Assembly (NCBI GenBank): GCA_943788095.1
Contig: CALSOZ010000001.1
Span: 461,590-525,589 of the forward strand
Direction: 5' to 3'
From: an uncultured Flavobacteriaceae bacterium
Lineage (GTDB): Bacteria > Bacteroidota > Bacteroidia > Flavobacteriales > Flavobacteriaceae
Length of the DNA stretch: 64,000 nt
Below are positions 28,012 to 37,208 of the stretch, piece after piece. The position numbers and the translations under genes were made by a program. Within the stretch, counting starts at the first letter, position 1. Every line of letters starts with the position of its first letter. The notes beneath the pieces are model-generated. The model saw only the letters and a list, made by a program, of their open reading frames with translations, was not told the origin of the DNA and did no database searches.

Positions 28012-29034
28012 ATGAATGAAAACCTTAACCCTAACGACGATCACTTCACTGCAGAAGAACAAGACATAGAAAAGGTGTTAAGACCCCTTTCATTCGATGA
28101 CTTTACAGGTCAAGACCAAGTCCTTGAAAACCTTCAGATATTCGTGGAAGCCGCCGTAGAACGCGACGAAGCTTTGGATCATACACTGTTTCATGGACCC
28201 CCAGGTCTTGGAAAAACAACCCTTGCCCATATTCTTGCCAACGAATTAGGCGTCGGCATTAAAGTCACCTCAGGCCCTGTTTTGGACAAGCCAGGAGACT
28301 TGGCAGGATTACTTACCAACCTTGAAGAACGCGATGTCTTATTCATTGACGAAATTCACCGTTTGAGTCCCATTGTAGAGGAATATTTATACTCTGCGAT
28401 GGAAGATTATAAAATTGATATAATGATTGAATCTGGTCCCAATGCGCGCACGGTTCAAATTAACCTAAATCCTTTTACATTAATAGGAGCAACAACTAGG
28501 TCAGGACTTTTAACCGCCCCCATGCGTGCCCGATTTGGAATTAGCAGTCGCTTACAGTATTATTCAACAGAACTCCTTTCCACCATTCTTGAAAGAAGTG
28601 CAGAAATACTAAAAGTTCCCATCAATTTTGAGTCTGCAGTTGAAATTGCAGGAAGAAGTCGTGGAACGCCTCGTATTGCGAACGCCTTATTACGCCGTGT
28701 ACGAGATTTTGCACAAATCAAAGGCAACGGAAAAATTGACATCGAAATCGCCAAATTCGGATTGAAAGCCCTGAATGTAGATGCTCATGGACTTGATGAA
28801 ATGGACAATAAAATTTTGACCACTATAATTGATAAATTTAAAGGAGGTCCTGTAGGAGTTACCACCATTGCCACTGCCGTGAGTGAAAGCCCCGAAACTA
28901 TTGAAGAAGTCTATGAACCTTTCCTCATACAACAAGGATTTATCATGCGAACTCCTAGAGGTCGTGAAGTTACCGATCTTGCCTACAAACATTTAGGACG
29001 TATCAAAGGCGATATTCAAGGAGGATTGTTTTAG
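28012..29034 (+). CDS. ruvB: Holliday junction branch migration helicase RuvB
   Basis: 340 residues from the ATG; a GTG six bases earlier is in frame but overlaps the -7 box. AAA+ motor that drives branch migration with RuvA. Walker [13 protein letters not shown], Walker [10 protein letters not shown], sensor/arginine-finger [18 protein letters not shown], and the winged-helix C-terminus [28 protein letters not shown] are all intact. The partner ruvA is about 13 kb downstream, not adjacent. A REP-like element begins 16 bases after the stop. Confidence 0.97.
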   Translation: MNENLNPNDDHFTAEEQDIEKVLRPLSFDDFTGQDQVLENLQIFVEAAVERDEALDHTLFHGPPGLGKTTLAHILANELGVGIKVTSGPVLDKPGDLAGLLTNLEERDVLFIDEIHRLSPIVEEYLYSAMEDYKIDIMIESGPNARTVQINLNPFTLIGATTRSGLLTAPMRARFGISSRLQYYSTELLSTILERSAEILKVPINFESAVEIAGRSRGTPRIANALLRRVRDFAQIKGNGKIDIEIAKFGLKALNVDAHGLDEMDNKILTTIIDKFKGGPVGVTTIATAVSESPETIEEVYEPFLIQQGFIMRTPRGREVTDLAYKHLGRIKGDIQGGLF

Positions 29035-29050
29035 GTTAATTTTATAGTAA

Positions 29051-29093
29051 TGTCAGGCTGAGCCTACCTATCGGTAGGTAGACGCAGTCGAAG
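29051..29093 (+). repeat. REP-like palindromic element, copy A, with nested palindrome
   Basis: The core TGTCAGGCTGAG...CGCAGTCGAAG is the reverse complement of the core in copies B and C downstream (CTTCGACTGCG...CTCAGTGTGACA). Between GAG and CGC it carries an inserted palindromic segment containing CCTACCTATCGGTAGG. It lies between ruvB and the GIY-YIG gene, in inverted orientation to the copies on the other side. Confidence 0.8.
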
Positions 29094-29111
29094 CCCATAA
29101 AAGTTTTTATC

Positions 29112-29423
29112 ATGTATTTGTATTACGTATACATTCTTAAATGCTCCGACGAATCGTATTATACAGGAATCACAAATAATTTAGAGGAAAGATTTAAACA
29201 GCATCAGTTTGGATTTAACAAAGGTTCATATACCTACAATAGACGACCATTGACGTTAGAGTTTCATCAAGAATTTAATGATGTTTTACAAGCGATTTAT
29301 TTTGAAAAGAAAATTAAAGGATGGACAAGGTTAAAAAAACGTGCCTTAATAAATGGAGATTTTGATATGTTACAAATCCTTTCAGAATGTAGGAATGCAA
29401 CGCATTTTAAATATAAGGATTAG
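29112..29423 (+). CDS. GIY-YIG nuclease family protein, bracketed by REP-like elements
   Basis: 103 residues. The single domain has the GIY-type strand YYVYILKC (residues 4-11), the YIG-type YYTGITNN (16-23), the catalytic arginine in LEERFKQHQFG, and the glutamate in AIYFEKKIKGWTRLKKRALING. It is of the short stand-alone type, like UvrC-N/YhbQ, without a DNA-binding domain. The gene is flanked by inverted REP-like palindromes: copy A ends 18 bases before the ATG and copy B begins 8 bases after the stop. Function is unknown; the arrangement suggests a link with the repeats, possibly mobility, but no activity is shown. Confidence 0.85.
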   Translation: MYLYYVYILKCSDESYYTGITNNLEERFKQHQFGFNKGSYTYNRRPLTLEFHQEFNDVLQAIYFEKKIKGWTRLKKRALINGDFDMLQILSECRNATHFKYKD

Positions 29424-29430
29424 TTGATTT

Positions 29431-29457
29431 AGCACTTCGACTGCGCTCAGTGTGACA
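29431..29457 (+). repeat. REP-like palindromic element, copy B, without insert
   Basis: AGCACTTCGACTGCGCTCAG followed by TGTGACA. It is the uninterrupted form of the element. Together with flanking bases, 29429-29472 is repeated nearly identically at 29488-29571 if the insert in copy C is removed (43 of 44 positions by eye). Confidence 0.8.
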
Positions 29458-29489
29458 TCCAAATGAATTTAACATGAATTACTTAACTT

Positions 29490-29556
29490 AGCACTTCGAC
29501 TGCGCCTACCTATCGGTAGGTAAACCTGCCTACCGATAGGTAGGCTCAGTGTGACA
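29490..29556 (+). repeat. REP-like element, copy C, interrupted by a 17-bp-arm inverted repeat
   Basis: The copy B sequence is split after CTGCG. The insert is a near-perfect hairpin: arms 29504-29520 and 29529-29545 (CCTACCTATCGGTAGG and its reverse complement plus one pair), loop TAAACCTG. The element ends 5 bases before the queG ATG and could form a strong stem in the queG mRNA leader. Confidence 0.82.
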
Positions 29557-29561
29557 TTCAA

Positions 29562-30488
29562 ATGAATTTAAAAAACCGCTATACAAGCTTGATAAAAGCC
29601 GAGGCAAAACGTCTGGGGTTTTTATCTTGTGGTATGAGTGAGGCTGGTTTTTTAGAAGAGGAAGCCCCGCGTTTAGAGTCCTGGCTCAAAAAAAACAGCC
29701 ATGGCAAAATGCAGTACATGGAAAACCATTTTGATAAACGCCTCGATCCAACATTATTAGTTGAAGACTCTAAAAGTGTGGTTTCATTAATATATAACTA
29801 CTTTCCTGAAGAAACCCAACACGATCCAGACGCGCCAAAAATCAGCAAATATGCTTATGGTAGGGATTATCACTTTGTCATCAAAGATAAACTCAAACAA
29901 CTCCTTGAATTTATTAAGCAAGAGATAGGCGAAGTTCACGGACGTGCATTTGTAGATTCTGCCCCCATTTTAGAAAAAGCATGGGCGAAGAAATCAGGAC
30001 TGGGATGGATAGGAAAACACAGTAATTTATTAACGCAACAAGTGGGATCCTTCTATTTCATTGCAGAGCTGATTATTGATTTGGAATTGGAGTACGACAC
30101 CCCTGTAACCGACCACTGTGGCACCTGCACAGCCTGTATAGACGCTTGCCCAACCGAAGCCATAACTTCAGAATATGGTGTGGATGGTAGCAAGTGTATC
30201 TCCTATTTCACCATAGAACTCAAAGAACAAATTCCTTCTGAAATGAAAGGGCAGTTTGACAATTGGATGTTTGGATGTGATGTCTGTCAAGATGTATGTC
30301 CGTGGAATCGATTTTCAAAAGCGCACTCTGAGCCCTTGTTCACCCCAAAACCAGAACTATTGTCCATGACCAAACAAGATTGGGAGGAAATTACACAAGA
30401 CACCTTCTCCAAAGTATTTCAACATTCTGCTGTGAAACGCACCAAGTTTTCGGGATTAAAAAGAAATATTAAGTTTTTAAAGAGATAG
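29562..30488 (+). CDS. queG: Epoxyqueuosine reductase QueG
   Basis: 308 residues. Catalyses the last step of queuosine synthesis, reducing epoxyqueuosine in tRNA with a cobalamin cofactor. The N-terminal cobalamin-binding domain includes SYIYNYFP-like [11 protein letters not shown] and [15 protein letters not shown], with [27 protein letters not shown]. Two 4Fe-4S motifs follow: [16 protein letters not shown] and [13 protein letters not shown]. The start ATG lies inside a segment that is duplicated upstream (ATGAATTTAA), directly after REP-like copy C. The end overlaps the convergent LacI-family gene by 20 bases. Confidence 0.95.
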   Translation: MNLKNRYTSLIKAEAKRLGFLSCGMSEAGFLEEEAPRLESWLKKNSHGKMQYMENHFDKRLDPTLLVEDSKSVVSLIYNYFPEETQHDPDAPKISKYAYGRDYHFVIKDKLKQLLEFIKQEIGEVHGRAFVDSAPILEKAWAKKSGLGWIGKHSNLLTQQVGSFYFIAELIIDLELEYDTPVTDHCGTCTACIDACPTEAITSEYGVDGSKCISYFTIELKEQIPSEMKGQFDNWMFGCDVCQDVCPWNRFSKAHSEPLFTPKPELLSMTKQDWEEITQDTFSKVFQHSAVKRTKFSGLKRNIKFLKR

Positions 30489-31512
30489 TTTTAGTAGATT
30501 CTCTTTTAATTAAATTCGTTTTTAGTTCTATAATTTTTGGGATAATTATTTTTTCTTTTTTGACAGCTTTTAATTCTTTATATAATTGTTTGAAAGCTCT
30601 CTTTCCTATTTTAAAACCAGGTTGATCAATGGTCGTTAAAGAGGGTGTTATTGCAGATGACATAAACCAATTACTAAAGCCCACAATCGAAATATCTTCA
30701 GGGATTCTAACCTTTCGTTTTCTAAATTCTGTTATTGCTCCTATAGCAACCATGTCTGTATTAATAAAAACACCGTCAACATCCTTATGGTCCTCTAAAA
30801 GACGCGTGGCATTAAGTTTTCCTTCTTCAAAACTTTTGTCACCACATTGGCATATATAAACTAAAGACGGGTCGTAAGAGAGTCCGTTATCTATCAGTGC
30901 TTTTTTATATCCTAAAAATCTATCAATAGAGTTTTGAGGTAATAAGGGGCCTCTAAAATGAGCAATTCTTTTACATCCAGTATCTATTAAATGTTGTGTG
31001 GCAATGTATGCTGCTTTTCTATCATCAATTATAATTTTCGAACATTTAACTATTTTCGCGATTTTATCAAACATGACAAGCGGTTTGTTTTGATCAATTA
31101 CTTCTGTTAAATGCTTGAAATCGGCCGTCTCATTGGCAATGGATATAAGTATTCCATCAACACGCTTGTCAATTAGAAGGTTAATTTGTTTTTTTTCCAA
31201 CTCATAAGATTCGTTAGATTGAAGTATAATGACTAAATATCCTTTTTTTTCTGCCTGACTTATAATGCCTTTAATTACATTAGAGAAAAAGTGATGTACT
31301 ATTTCTGGAATAATGATTCCAATTATTTTTGACTCTTTTGTTCTTAAGTTAACTGCAAAAGAATTAGGTTTATAATTAAGGGTTTTGGCTAACTCTTTAA
31401 CCATAGCCTTTGTTTTTTTACTCACATCGGGATAATCTTTTAATGCTTTAGAAACCGTAGGGATAGAAATACCTAAAGTTTCAGCTATTTGTCTTAATGT
31501 TGTCGGAGTCAT
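30469..31512 (-). CDS. LacI-family transcriptional regulator of the sugar locus
   Basis: 347 residues. An N-terminal LacI helix-turn-helix ([34 protein letters not shown]) and hinge ([14 protein letters not shown]) precede a periplasmic-binding-protein-like sensor domain ([87 protein letters not shown]). It is divergent from the TonB-dependent receptor, and two identical LacI-type palindromes lie between them, so it very likely controls the sugar locus and itself. The inducer is probably sucrose, fructose or a derivative, inferred from the neighbours. Confidence 0.92.
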   Translation of the reverse strand: MTPTTLRQIAETLGISIPTVSKALKDYPDVSKKTKAMVKELAKTLNYKPNSFAVNLRTKESKIIGIIIPEIVHHFFSNVIKGIISQAEKKGYLVIILQSNESYELEKKQINLLIDKRVDGILISIANETADFKHLTEVIDQNKPLVMFDKIAKIVKCSKIIIDDRKAAYIATQHLIDTGCKRIAHFRGPLLPQNSIDRFLGYKKALIDNGLSYDPSLVYICQCGDKSFEEGKLNATRLLEDHKDVDGVFINTDMVAIGAITEFRKRKVRIPEDISIVGFSNWFMSSAITPSLTTIDQPGFKIGKRAFKQLYKELKAVKKEKIIIPKIIELKTNLIKRESTKTISLKT

Positions 31513-31537
31513 AATTGTTTTCTTAAATAATACGATG

Positions 31538-31545
31538 CAAATATA
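31538..31545 (-). promoter_or_regulatory. -7 box of the lacI-type regulator gene
   Basis: Minus-strand TATATTTG (31545 to 31538) fits TANNTTTG and lies 25 bases before the regulator's ATG. The first operator (31552-31565) falls in its spacer/-33 region, consistent with autoregulation. Confidence 0.5.
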
Positions 31546-31551
31546 ATAAAT

Positions 31552-31565
31552 CGAAAACGTTTTCG
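31552..31565. promoter_or_regulatory. LacI-family operator 1
   Basis: Perfect 14-bp palindrome CGAAAACGTTTTCG with the central CG typical of LacI/GalR operators, located between the divergent regulator and receptor genes. Confidence 0.85.
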
Positions 31566-31572
31566 GTATTTT

Positions 31573-31586
31573 CGAAAACGTTTTCG
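31573..31586. promoter_or_regulatory. LacI-family operator 2
   Basis: Second identical CGAAAACGTTTTCG, extended to a 22-bp palindrome (31569-31590) by flanking TTTT/AAAA. Its centre is 21 bases from operator 1, two helical turns, so two dimers or a tetramer could bind the same face. Confidence 0.87.
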
Positions 31587-31660
31587 AAAATAAATATTGC
31601 TTTTTACTTTAGATATTATTTTATGTTAGCCCATAATTAACAATAATCAATAACAAACTA

Positions 31661-34318
31661 ATGGAAAAATTAATTAAACTTAAAAGATTTTTTTCAGCCT
31701 TATTAATACTTGTTTCGACAGTAGTAGTAGCGCAGTCAACAATTTCTGGAACTGTTTTAGATGAAGCAGGATTACCAATCCCAGGAGCCAATGTCGTCAT
31801 TGCAGGAACAAGCCAAGGCGCGAGTTCGGATTTTGACGGAAAGTATTCTATAAGTAACCTAGAAAATGGGACTTATACATTAACAGTTTCCTATGTAGGC
31901 TACAAGCAAGCTACTGAGGAAGTAACTATTCAAGGATCTGATAAAGAGATCAATTTTTTATTATCAGAAGATGCTTCTGCATTGGATGAGGTTGTACTTA
32001 CAGGGTCAGTTGGAGATCCAAGATCTCGAATAGAATCTAGTATTTCGGTTTCGTCCATTGGACTGCAACAAATTGAGCAATCTGCTCCTCGAACTTCTGG
32101 TGAAGTTTTTAGAAATATTCCAGGGATACGTGCAGAATCTTCAGGTGGAGATGGTAATGGTAACTACAACGTACGTGGTGTACCAGTATCTTCAGGAGGT
32201 TCACGATATTTACAAATTCAAGAAGATGGTTTACCGTTAAATTTATTTGGAGATACTTCTTTTGGGAATTCAGATAATTGGTTACGTATAGATTCAAATA
32301 TTCAAAGTGTAGAAGCAATTAGAGGTGGATCTGCATCAACAATTACGACTAACGGTCCTGCAGGGATTATTAACATGGTTAGCAAAACAGGTAAGACTAA
32401 AGGAGGTTCTCTTTCGACAAGCGCTGGTTTAGATTACGGATCTAATAGATTAGATTTTGAGTACGGAGAGCCATTAGAAAATGGATTATCTTACCATATT
32501 GGCGGATTTATGAGAGCTGGAGAAGGTCCTAGAGAAGCAGGATATACGGCTAATAAAGGTGGTCAAATTAAAGCGAACATTACAAAGACAGTAGAGTCAG
32601 GTTATGTTCGAGCATATTTTAAAATATTAAACGATAGATCTGCCATGTATTTGCCAATGCCAATGTTATTGGAGGGAGATGATGCAAACCCAACGTTTGG
32701 TAACTTGCCAGGATTTGATATTACAACAGATTCTCAACACACAAAATTCTTACAAGAAAATGTAGGTCTTGATTACAACAATAATACAAGGAGAGCTGGT
32801 GATGTAAGAACAGGAAATAATCCAATCTCTAAGGCAGCAGGACTTGAGTTTTCTTTTGATTTAGGGGATGGATGGAAAATTAAAAACAAAGGGAGAATAG
32901 CTTCAAACAGTGGAGAATTTTCTGGCCCTTTTACAGCAAATTTCGGACAAACATCCGATGTAGAAGCAACTGTTAGAGGACTTATTCCAGCGACTGCTAC
33001 TGGAGCACTTGTGTATGCTGACGGAGACAGAGAAGCTTACAATCCTTCAAATGGATTATTACAAATTATTCACCTTTTTGATGTAACAATTGAAGATATG
33101 AGTAACATTGTGAACGACTTTAAAATAACTAAAAAGCTAGGTGAAAAAGTAAATGTAACTGCAGGATATTTTACAGCAGTTCAAAATACTAAAACGTCTT
33201 GGCAATGGGCAACTTTCCTATCTGAAGTAAAAGGCGGTGGAGAAGCTAGATTAGTAGATGTTGAAGGATATTCTAGAGGAGGTAAGCTTGCTTACGGTAA
33301 CCCACTTTGGGACAATTGTTGTAACAACAAATACAATACGGTTCATACAGTAAAATCTCCGTATTTTGGAATAGGTGTTGACTTAAGCGAAAATTTAAAT
33401 TTTGATGGAAGTTTAAGATATGATAGTTTTAATGTAGACGGGACAATAGCATCCTTTGGTTCAGCTGCAGCACAAGACTATGATATAAATGGCAATGGAA
33501 TAATTGAAGATATAGAAACTTCAGTTCCTTTTAGAGATCCGTCACAAAACCAAATTATTGGAGATTCATATAGCTATGTTTCGTACTCACTTGGTTTAAA
33601 TTATAAACTCAGTGACAACGCTGCAGTATTTGGTAGATATAGTTTAGGTGCTTCAGGTAGAGCTGCAGACAGAAATGGATATGATACAAGTGGGGTTGCT
33701 GCAACACAGTACGATCAAGTCAGTCAGTTTGAAGTTGGTTACAAAAGAAAAATGGAAACTGGCTTTGTAAACCTGACAGGATTCATGAGTAATACAGATG
33801 AAGATGCTGGAACAGCACTTAACCAAACTGTTGGAAATGAGTTCAAAGCTTTAGGTTTAGAATTAGAAGGAGCATATGCTAAAAATGACTTTTCAATTTT
33901 AGGATCTATAACGTGGACTGATGCAGAAATTGTTGAAGATAGAGCTAGTGGTACAGGAGCTAACAATGGTAAAACACCAAGAAGACAGGCCGATTTTGTA
34001 TATAACTTATCTCCAACGTATAATTTTGGAAAAACCAAGCAACACGTTTTAGGACTTAGTATCTTAGGAACTTCAAAATCGTTTGCAACTGACGGAAATG
34101 ATTTAATTATGCCAGGATATGCTTACATAAACTTCCTTGGAAGCGTAGGTCTTACTAAGGGTTTATCTTTATCCCTTAACATAAACAACCTTTTTGATAC
34201 AGTAGGAATTACTGAGGTAGAGGGAGTTCAAGGGGCAGCACCAGGAGGCAATAGATATGTTACGGCAAGATCTATTACTGGACGTTCAACATCTTTATCC
34301 TTAAGATATAAGTTTTAA
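31661..34318 (+). CDS. TonB-dependent outer-membrane receptor of the sucrose/fructoside locus
   Basis: 885 residues: signal peptide (about 1-24), carboxypeptidase-like regulatory domain (about 27-105; ISGTVLDEAGLPIPGANVVIAG), plug domain (about 115-235; SAPRTSGEVFRNIPGIRAESSGGDGNGNYNVRG) and a beta-barrel ending in SLRYKF, whose terminal Phe suits BAM insertion. It imports a substrate across the outer membrane using TonB energy. No SusD partner gene is present, so it is closer to SuxB-like sucrose receptors than to SusCD pairs. Controlled by the upstream twin LacI operators. A terminator-like hairpin separates it from the next gene. Confidence 0.9.
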   Translation: MEKLIKLKRFFSALLILVSTVVVAQSTISGTVLDEAGLPIPGANVVIAGTSQGASSDFDGKYSISNLENGTYTLTVSYVGYKQATEEVTIQGSDKEINFLLSEDASALDEVVLTGSVGDPRSRIESSISVSSIGLQQIEQSAPRTSGEVFRNIPGIRAESSGGDGNGNYNVRGVPVSSGGSRYLQIQEDGLPLNLFGDTSFGNSDNWLRIDSNIQSVEAIRGGSASTITTNGPAGIINMVSKTGKTKGGSLSTSAGLDYGSNRLDFEYGEPLENGLSYHIGGFMRAGEGPREAGYTANKGGQIKANITKTVESGYVRAYFKILNDRSAMYLPMPMLLEGDDANPTFGNLPGFDITTDSQHTKFLQENVGLDYNNNTRRAGDVRTGNNPISKAAGLEFSFDLGDGWKIKNKGRIASNSGEFSGPFTANFGQTSDVEATVRGLIPATATGALVYADGDREAYNPSNGLLQIIHLFDVTIEDMSNIVNDFKITKKLGEKVNVTAGYFTAVQNTKTSWQWATFLSEVKGGGEARLVDVEGYSRGGKLAYGNPLWDNCCNNKYNTVHTVKSPYFGIGVDLSENLNFDGSLRYDSFNVDGTIASFGSAAAQDYDINGNGIIEDIETSVPFRDPSQNQIIGDSYSYVSYSLGLNYKLSDNAAVFGRYSLGASGRAADRNGYDTSGVAATQYDQVSQFEVGYKRKMETGFVNLTGFMSNTDEDAGTALNQTVGNEFKALGLELEGAYAKNDFSILGSITWTDAEIVEDRASGTGANNGKTPRRQADFVYNLSPTYNFGKTKQHVLGLSILGTSKSFATDGNDLIMPGYAYINFLGSVGLTKGLSLSLNINNLFDTVGITEVEGVQGAAPGGNRYVTARSITGRSTSLSLRYKF

Positions 34319-34342
34319 TTATTTATTTTGTTTAATAGTTGT

Positions 34343-34384
34343 AAAAAAGTTGATGTTAGTTTATAATTAATGTCAACTTTTTTT
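34343..34384 (+). terminator. Terminator-like hairpin between receptor and downstream sugar genes
   Basis: AAAAAAGTTGA (34343-34353) pairs with TCAACTTTTTT (34373-34383), loop of 19 bases, continuing into T. It may lower downstream expression relative to the receptor. Confidence 0.55.
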
Positions 34385-34401
34385 ATAAAATTTACTTTCA
34401 A

Positions 34402-34743
34402 ATGAAATATTATACTTTATTTTGTTTCTTAGTCTTAGTACTTAGTTGCAATACAAATAAACCCAAATTAAACTCGACAATAATAGAAAGTGAAACTATT
34501 ATTTATGGAAGTGGAACTTGCCATTATTGTATAGATACAAAAGCCTTTTTTGTTAAAAATGAAATGCCTTTTGTTTTTTATGACTTGGATAAAAATCCCT
34601 CTAAAATTCAAGAAATGTACACAAAATTAAGAAACGCAAATATTAGCACTTCAGATTTTCAGATACCAGTAGTTGATAAAGCTGGGCAAATATTCACTAA
34701 CAATTATGATTCATTTGAGATGTTCTTAAACAAACTAAGATAA
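34402..34743 (+). CDS. Glutaredoxin-like lipoprotein
   Basis: 113 residues. A lipoprotein signal (MKYYTLFCFLVLVLSC, Cys16) is followed by a short linker and a glutaredoxin/thioredoxin fold: ETIIYGSGTCHYCIDTKAFF with the redox pair Cys40-His-Tyr-Cys43, FVFYDLDKNPSKIQEMY, and the cis-proline FQIPVVDKAG. The CHYC motif resembles glutaredoxin CPYC. It should sit in the inner or outer membrane facing the periplasm. Position between a TonB receptor and an MFS sugar carrier is unusual; a role in redox upkeep of the transport proteins is possible but unsupported. Two bases before the MFS gene. Confidence 0.75.
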   Translation: MKYYTLFCFLVLVLSCNTNKPKLNSTIIESETIIYGSGTCHYCIDTKAFFVKNEMPFVFYDLDKNPSKIQEMYTKLRNANISTSDFQIPVVDKAGQIFTNNYDSFEMFLNKLR

Positions 34744-34745
34744 AA

Positions 34746-36056
34746 ATGATGACGAAACCCAAGTTAAGTTTTTGGCAAATATTAAATATGAATGTTGGGT
34801 TTTTCGGAATTCAATATAGTTTTGGTTTACAACAAAGTGCGGTTACACCTATTTATGATTTTTTGGGTGCAAGTCCAGATCAAATTCCATTACTACATCT
34901 TGCAGGTCCGGTAACGGGTTTGTTAATACAACCTATAGTTGGGGTCTTAAGCGATAAAACATGGAGTCCTCGTTTTGGAAGAAGGAAACCATATTTTTTG
35001 ATTGGCGCAATTTTATGTAGTTTAACATTATTAGCATTTCCATTTAGTAGTTCTTTATGGATGGCTGCAGGGTTATTATGGATTTTAGACGCAGGAAATA
35101 ATACTGCTATGGAGCCCTACAGAGCATTAATAGCAGATAAATTAGATAGAGAGCAACAACCATTAGGATTTCAAATGCAGAGTTTCTTTGCCGGTCTAGG
35201 ACAAGTTTTGGCTAATTTATCCTTATTTATTTTTCCTTTAATTTTTATCGGAACTACTGGATCTTTACCAAACTGGGTCTATGCGTCATTTTTCTTAGGG
35301 GCTTTTTGTTCTATAGCTTCTATTTTGTGGAGTGTTTATAAAACGGATGAAACCCCACCGACAGAAACAGAATTAGTAAAACTTAGAGGCGAAAAGAGAA
35401 GTGTCTTTGGACCATTAACTGAAATTTTTTCAGCCATTAAAGACATGCCTAAAATTATGTGGCAATTAGCATTAGTCTATTTGTTTCAATGGTATGCCCT
35501 TTTTTGTTATTGGCAAAACTCATCAAAAAGTGTAGCTCTTTCTATTTGGAATGCAACTCCTGAAAATACAGAAGCATATTCAGAAGCTGTTAGTCTAACA
35601 GGCCTTGTCAACGGATGGTATAATGTAGTTACCTTCTTGGTAGCTTTTTCCTTAGTTCGATTTGCTAAAAAATATAGCCCAAAAAAAGTTCATGCATTTT
35701 GCCTGATTCTTTCAGCAATAGGGTTTTTAGCGTTTCCACATATAAATGATAAAAATCTATTATTTTTTGCAATCACTGGTTTTGGAATTGGTTGGGCAAG
35801 TATGATGGGAATCCCCTATTTAATGATTGTGTCAGAAATTCCAAAAGAACGATACGGAGTTTATATGGGAATTATTAACATGATGATTGTAATTCCAATG
35901 ATTTTTCAAACCGTATCTTTTGGATACATATTAAAGAATTTTTTAGGAAATGATCCAAGGCAAGCAATCACCTTCGCAGGAGTACTTTTGATAGTGGCAT
36001 CGGCTTGTACCTTATTAATAAAAACACCTCTTAAACCCGAAGAAGTAGAAGCTTAA
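34746..36056 (+). CDS. MFS sugar transporter (SLC45/sucrose-type)
   Basis: 436 residues and about twelve helices. The SLC45/GPH-like signatures are present: [66 protein letters not shown] and [23 protein letters not shown]. Such carriers move sucrose or maltose with protons through the inner membrane. With the GH68-like hydrolase and fructokinase downstream, sucrose or a related fructoside is the likely cargo. Two adjacent ATGs (34746, 34749) are possible starts. Comparable loci in Xanthomonas (sux) pair receptor, MFS carrier, hydrolase and LacI regulator. Confidence 0.9.
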   Translation: MMTKPKLSFWQILNMNVGFFGIQYSFGLQQSAVTPIYDFLGASPDQIPLLHLAGPVTGLLIQPIVGVLSDKTWSPRFGRRKPYFLIGAILCSLTLLAFPFSSSLWMAAGLLWILDAGNNTAMEPYRALIADKLDREQQPLGFQMQSFFAGLGQVLANLSLFIFPLIFIGTTGSLPNWVYASFFLGAFCSIASILWSVYKTDETPPTETELVKLRGEKRSVFGPLTEIFSAIKDMPKIMWQLALVYLFQWYALFCYWQNSSKSVALSIWNATPENTEAYSEAVSLTGLVNGWYNVVTFLVAFSLVRFAKKYSPKKVHAFCLILSAIGFLAFPHINDKNLLFFAITGFGIGWASMMGIPYLMIVSEIPKERYGVYMGIINMMIVIPMIFQTVSFGYILKNFLGNDPRQAITFAGVLLIVASACTLLIKTPLKPEEVEA

Positions 36057-36110
36057 AATTCCAAAACCACATTAAATCAACGTTGTTAAACTTAAACAAT
36101 CAATTCATCA

Positions 36111-37208
36111 ATGAATAGTATAATTCCAGAAGCTTACGAAATGAAATTCGAAAACGGTATTCGACACCCCTTTTTATTTTTATGGGATGCGTGGTCTTAT
36201 GAAGAAAATAACACCTTGCATTTGTACAGCTTAGCTGTCGCACGTTTTACAGCTAGTAGAGAAGAAATAAACCCTAACAATCGTAATGATTACCCATTTC
36301 ATATAAGACACTTTATTTCAAAAGATAATGGACTTAGCTGGAAGGATGAAGGTTGTTTTTTATCGCCAGAAGAAGTTTCAAAACTCAACTATAGAACCAT
36401 TTGGAGTGGAAGTGTAAGTCCAATGCCTAACGGTAAAAAGTTAGTGGCTTACACAGGATTAGAAAACAGCGATGCAGATCATCGATTTATTCAAAATATT
36501 GCCATCGCAATTTCTGATGATGGATATGCTATTAACCACAGTAATAAAGAACTTTCTTCTGCTAAAAAAGATTGGAATTCAATTACTGAAAAAGGATATT
36601 ACTTAGACCCTGTCGAAATATTGGGAAACAATAACGGAGAACAAAATGGGCCAATTATGACATGGCGTGATCCTTTTGTTTTTTATGACAAAGACAACAA
36701 TCTTCAATTATTTTGGGCAGCTAAAATAGGGCCAAGAACTCCAGCAATCGCACGAGCAACCTTAAAACATCTTGATAATTCTATTGTGATAGAAGAATTG
36801 CATCCACCGGTATCAGTTCCTGATAGCGATGATTTTACACAAATTGAAGTACCCAAAATCATTTTCAGCAAGGAACAAGATTGCCATTATCTGATCATTT
36901 CAAGCTGTAACCGATTACATGAAAAACAGGAAGATATAGAAATAAGTAAAGAGATTAGAGTATATAAGTCAAAACACTTAGATGGTCCATGGGAATCTCT
37001 GGGAGATAAAATTCTTGGTGATCAAAATTTATTTGGGATGACCGTACTAAAAACCGATTTTAAAAACAACCGTTTATTGTGTATAGCCCCATATACAGAG
37101 AAAGAATGTAAAGACCGAATGCTCTCTTTTGCACCTGTTTTTTACATTTATTTAGACAGATTAAGAGTTGAGTTTGTTTATCAGCTCAATGAACACTTTA
37201 AACTATAA
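36111..37208 (+). CDS. GH68-like sucrose/fructoside hydrolase, cytoplasmic
   Basis: 365 residues, shorter than typical secreted levansucrases (about 420-500) and without a signal peptide, so cytoplasmic. A five-bladed propeller of clan GH-J is suggested by the three acidic positions: nucleophile Asp26 in FLWDAW, the transition-state Asp in TWRDPFVF, and the acid/base Glu in TQIEVPKI. Also typical are TIWSGSVSPMPNGKKLVAYTG and LQLFWAAKIG. Expected reaction: splitting sucrose (or a fructo-oligosaccharide) into glucose and fructose. It could be GH32, but the WDAW nucleophile motif favours GH68. Its end overlaps the fructokinase start by 20 bases. Confidence 0.83.
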   Translation: MNSIIPEAYEMKFENGIRHPFLFLWDAWSYEENNTLHLYSLAVARFTASREEINPNNRNDYPFHIRHFISKDNGLSWKDEGCFLSPEEVSKLNYRTIWSGSVSPMPNGKKLVAYTGLENSDADHRFIQNIAIAISDDGYAINHSNKELSSAKKDWNSITEKGYYLDPVEILGNNNGEQNGPIMTWRDPFVFYDKDNNLQLFWAAKIGPRTPAIARATLKHLDNSIVIEELHPPVSVPDSDDFTQIEVPKIIFSKEQDCHYLIISSCNRLHEKQEDIEISKEIRVYKSKHLDGPWESLGDKILGDQNLFGMTVLKTDFKNNRLLCIAPYTEKECKDRMLSFAPVFYIYLDRLRVEFVYQLNEHFKL

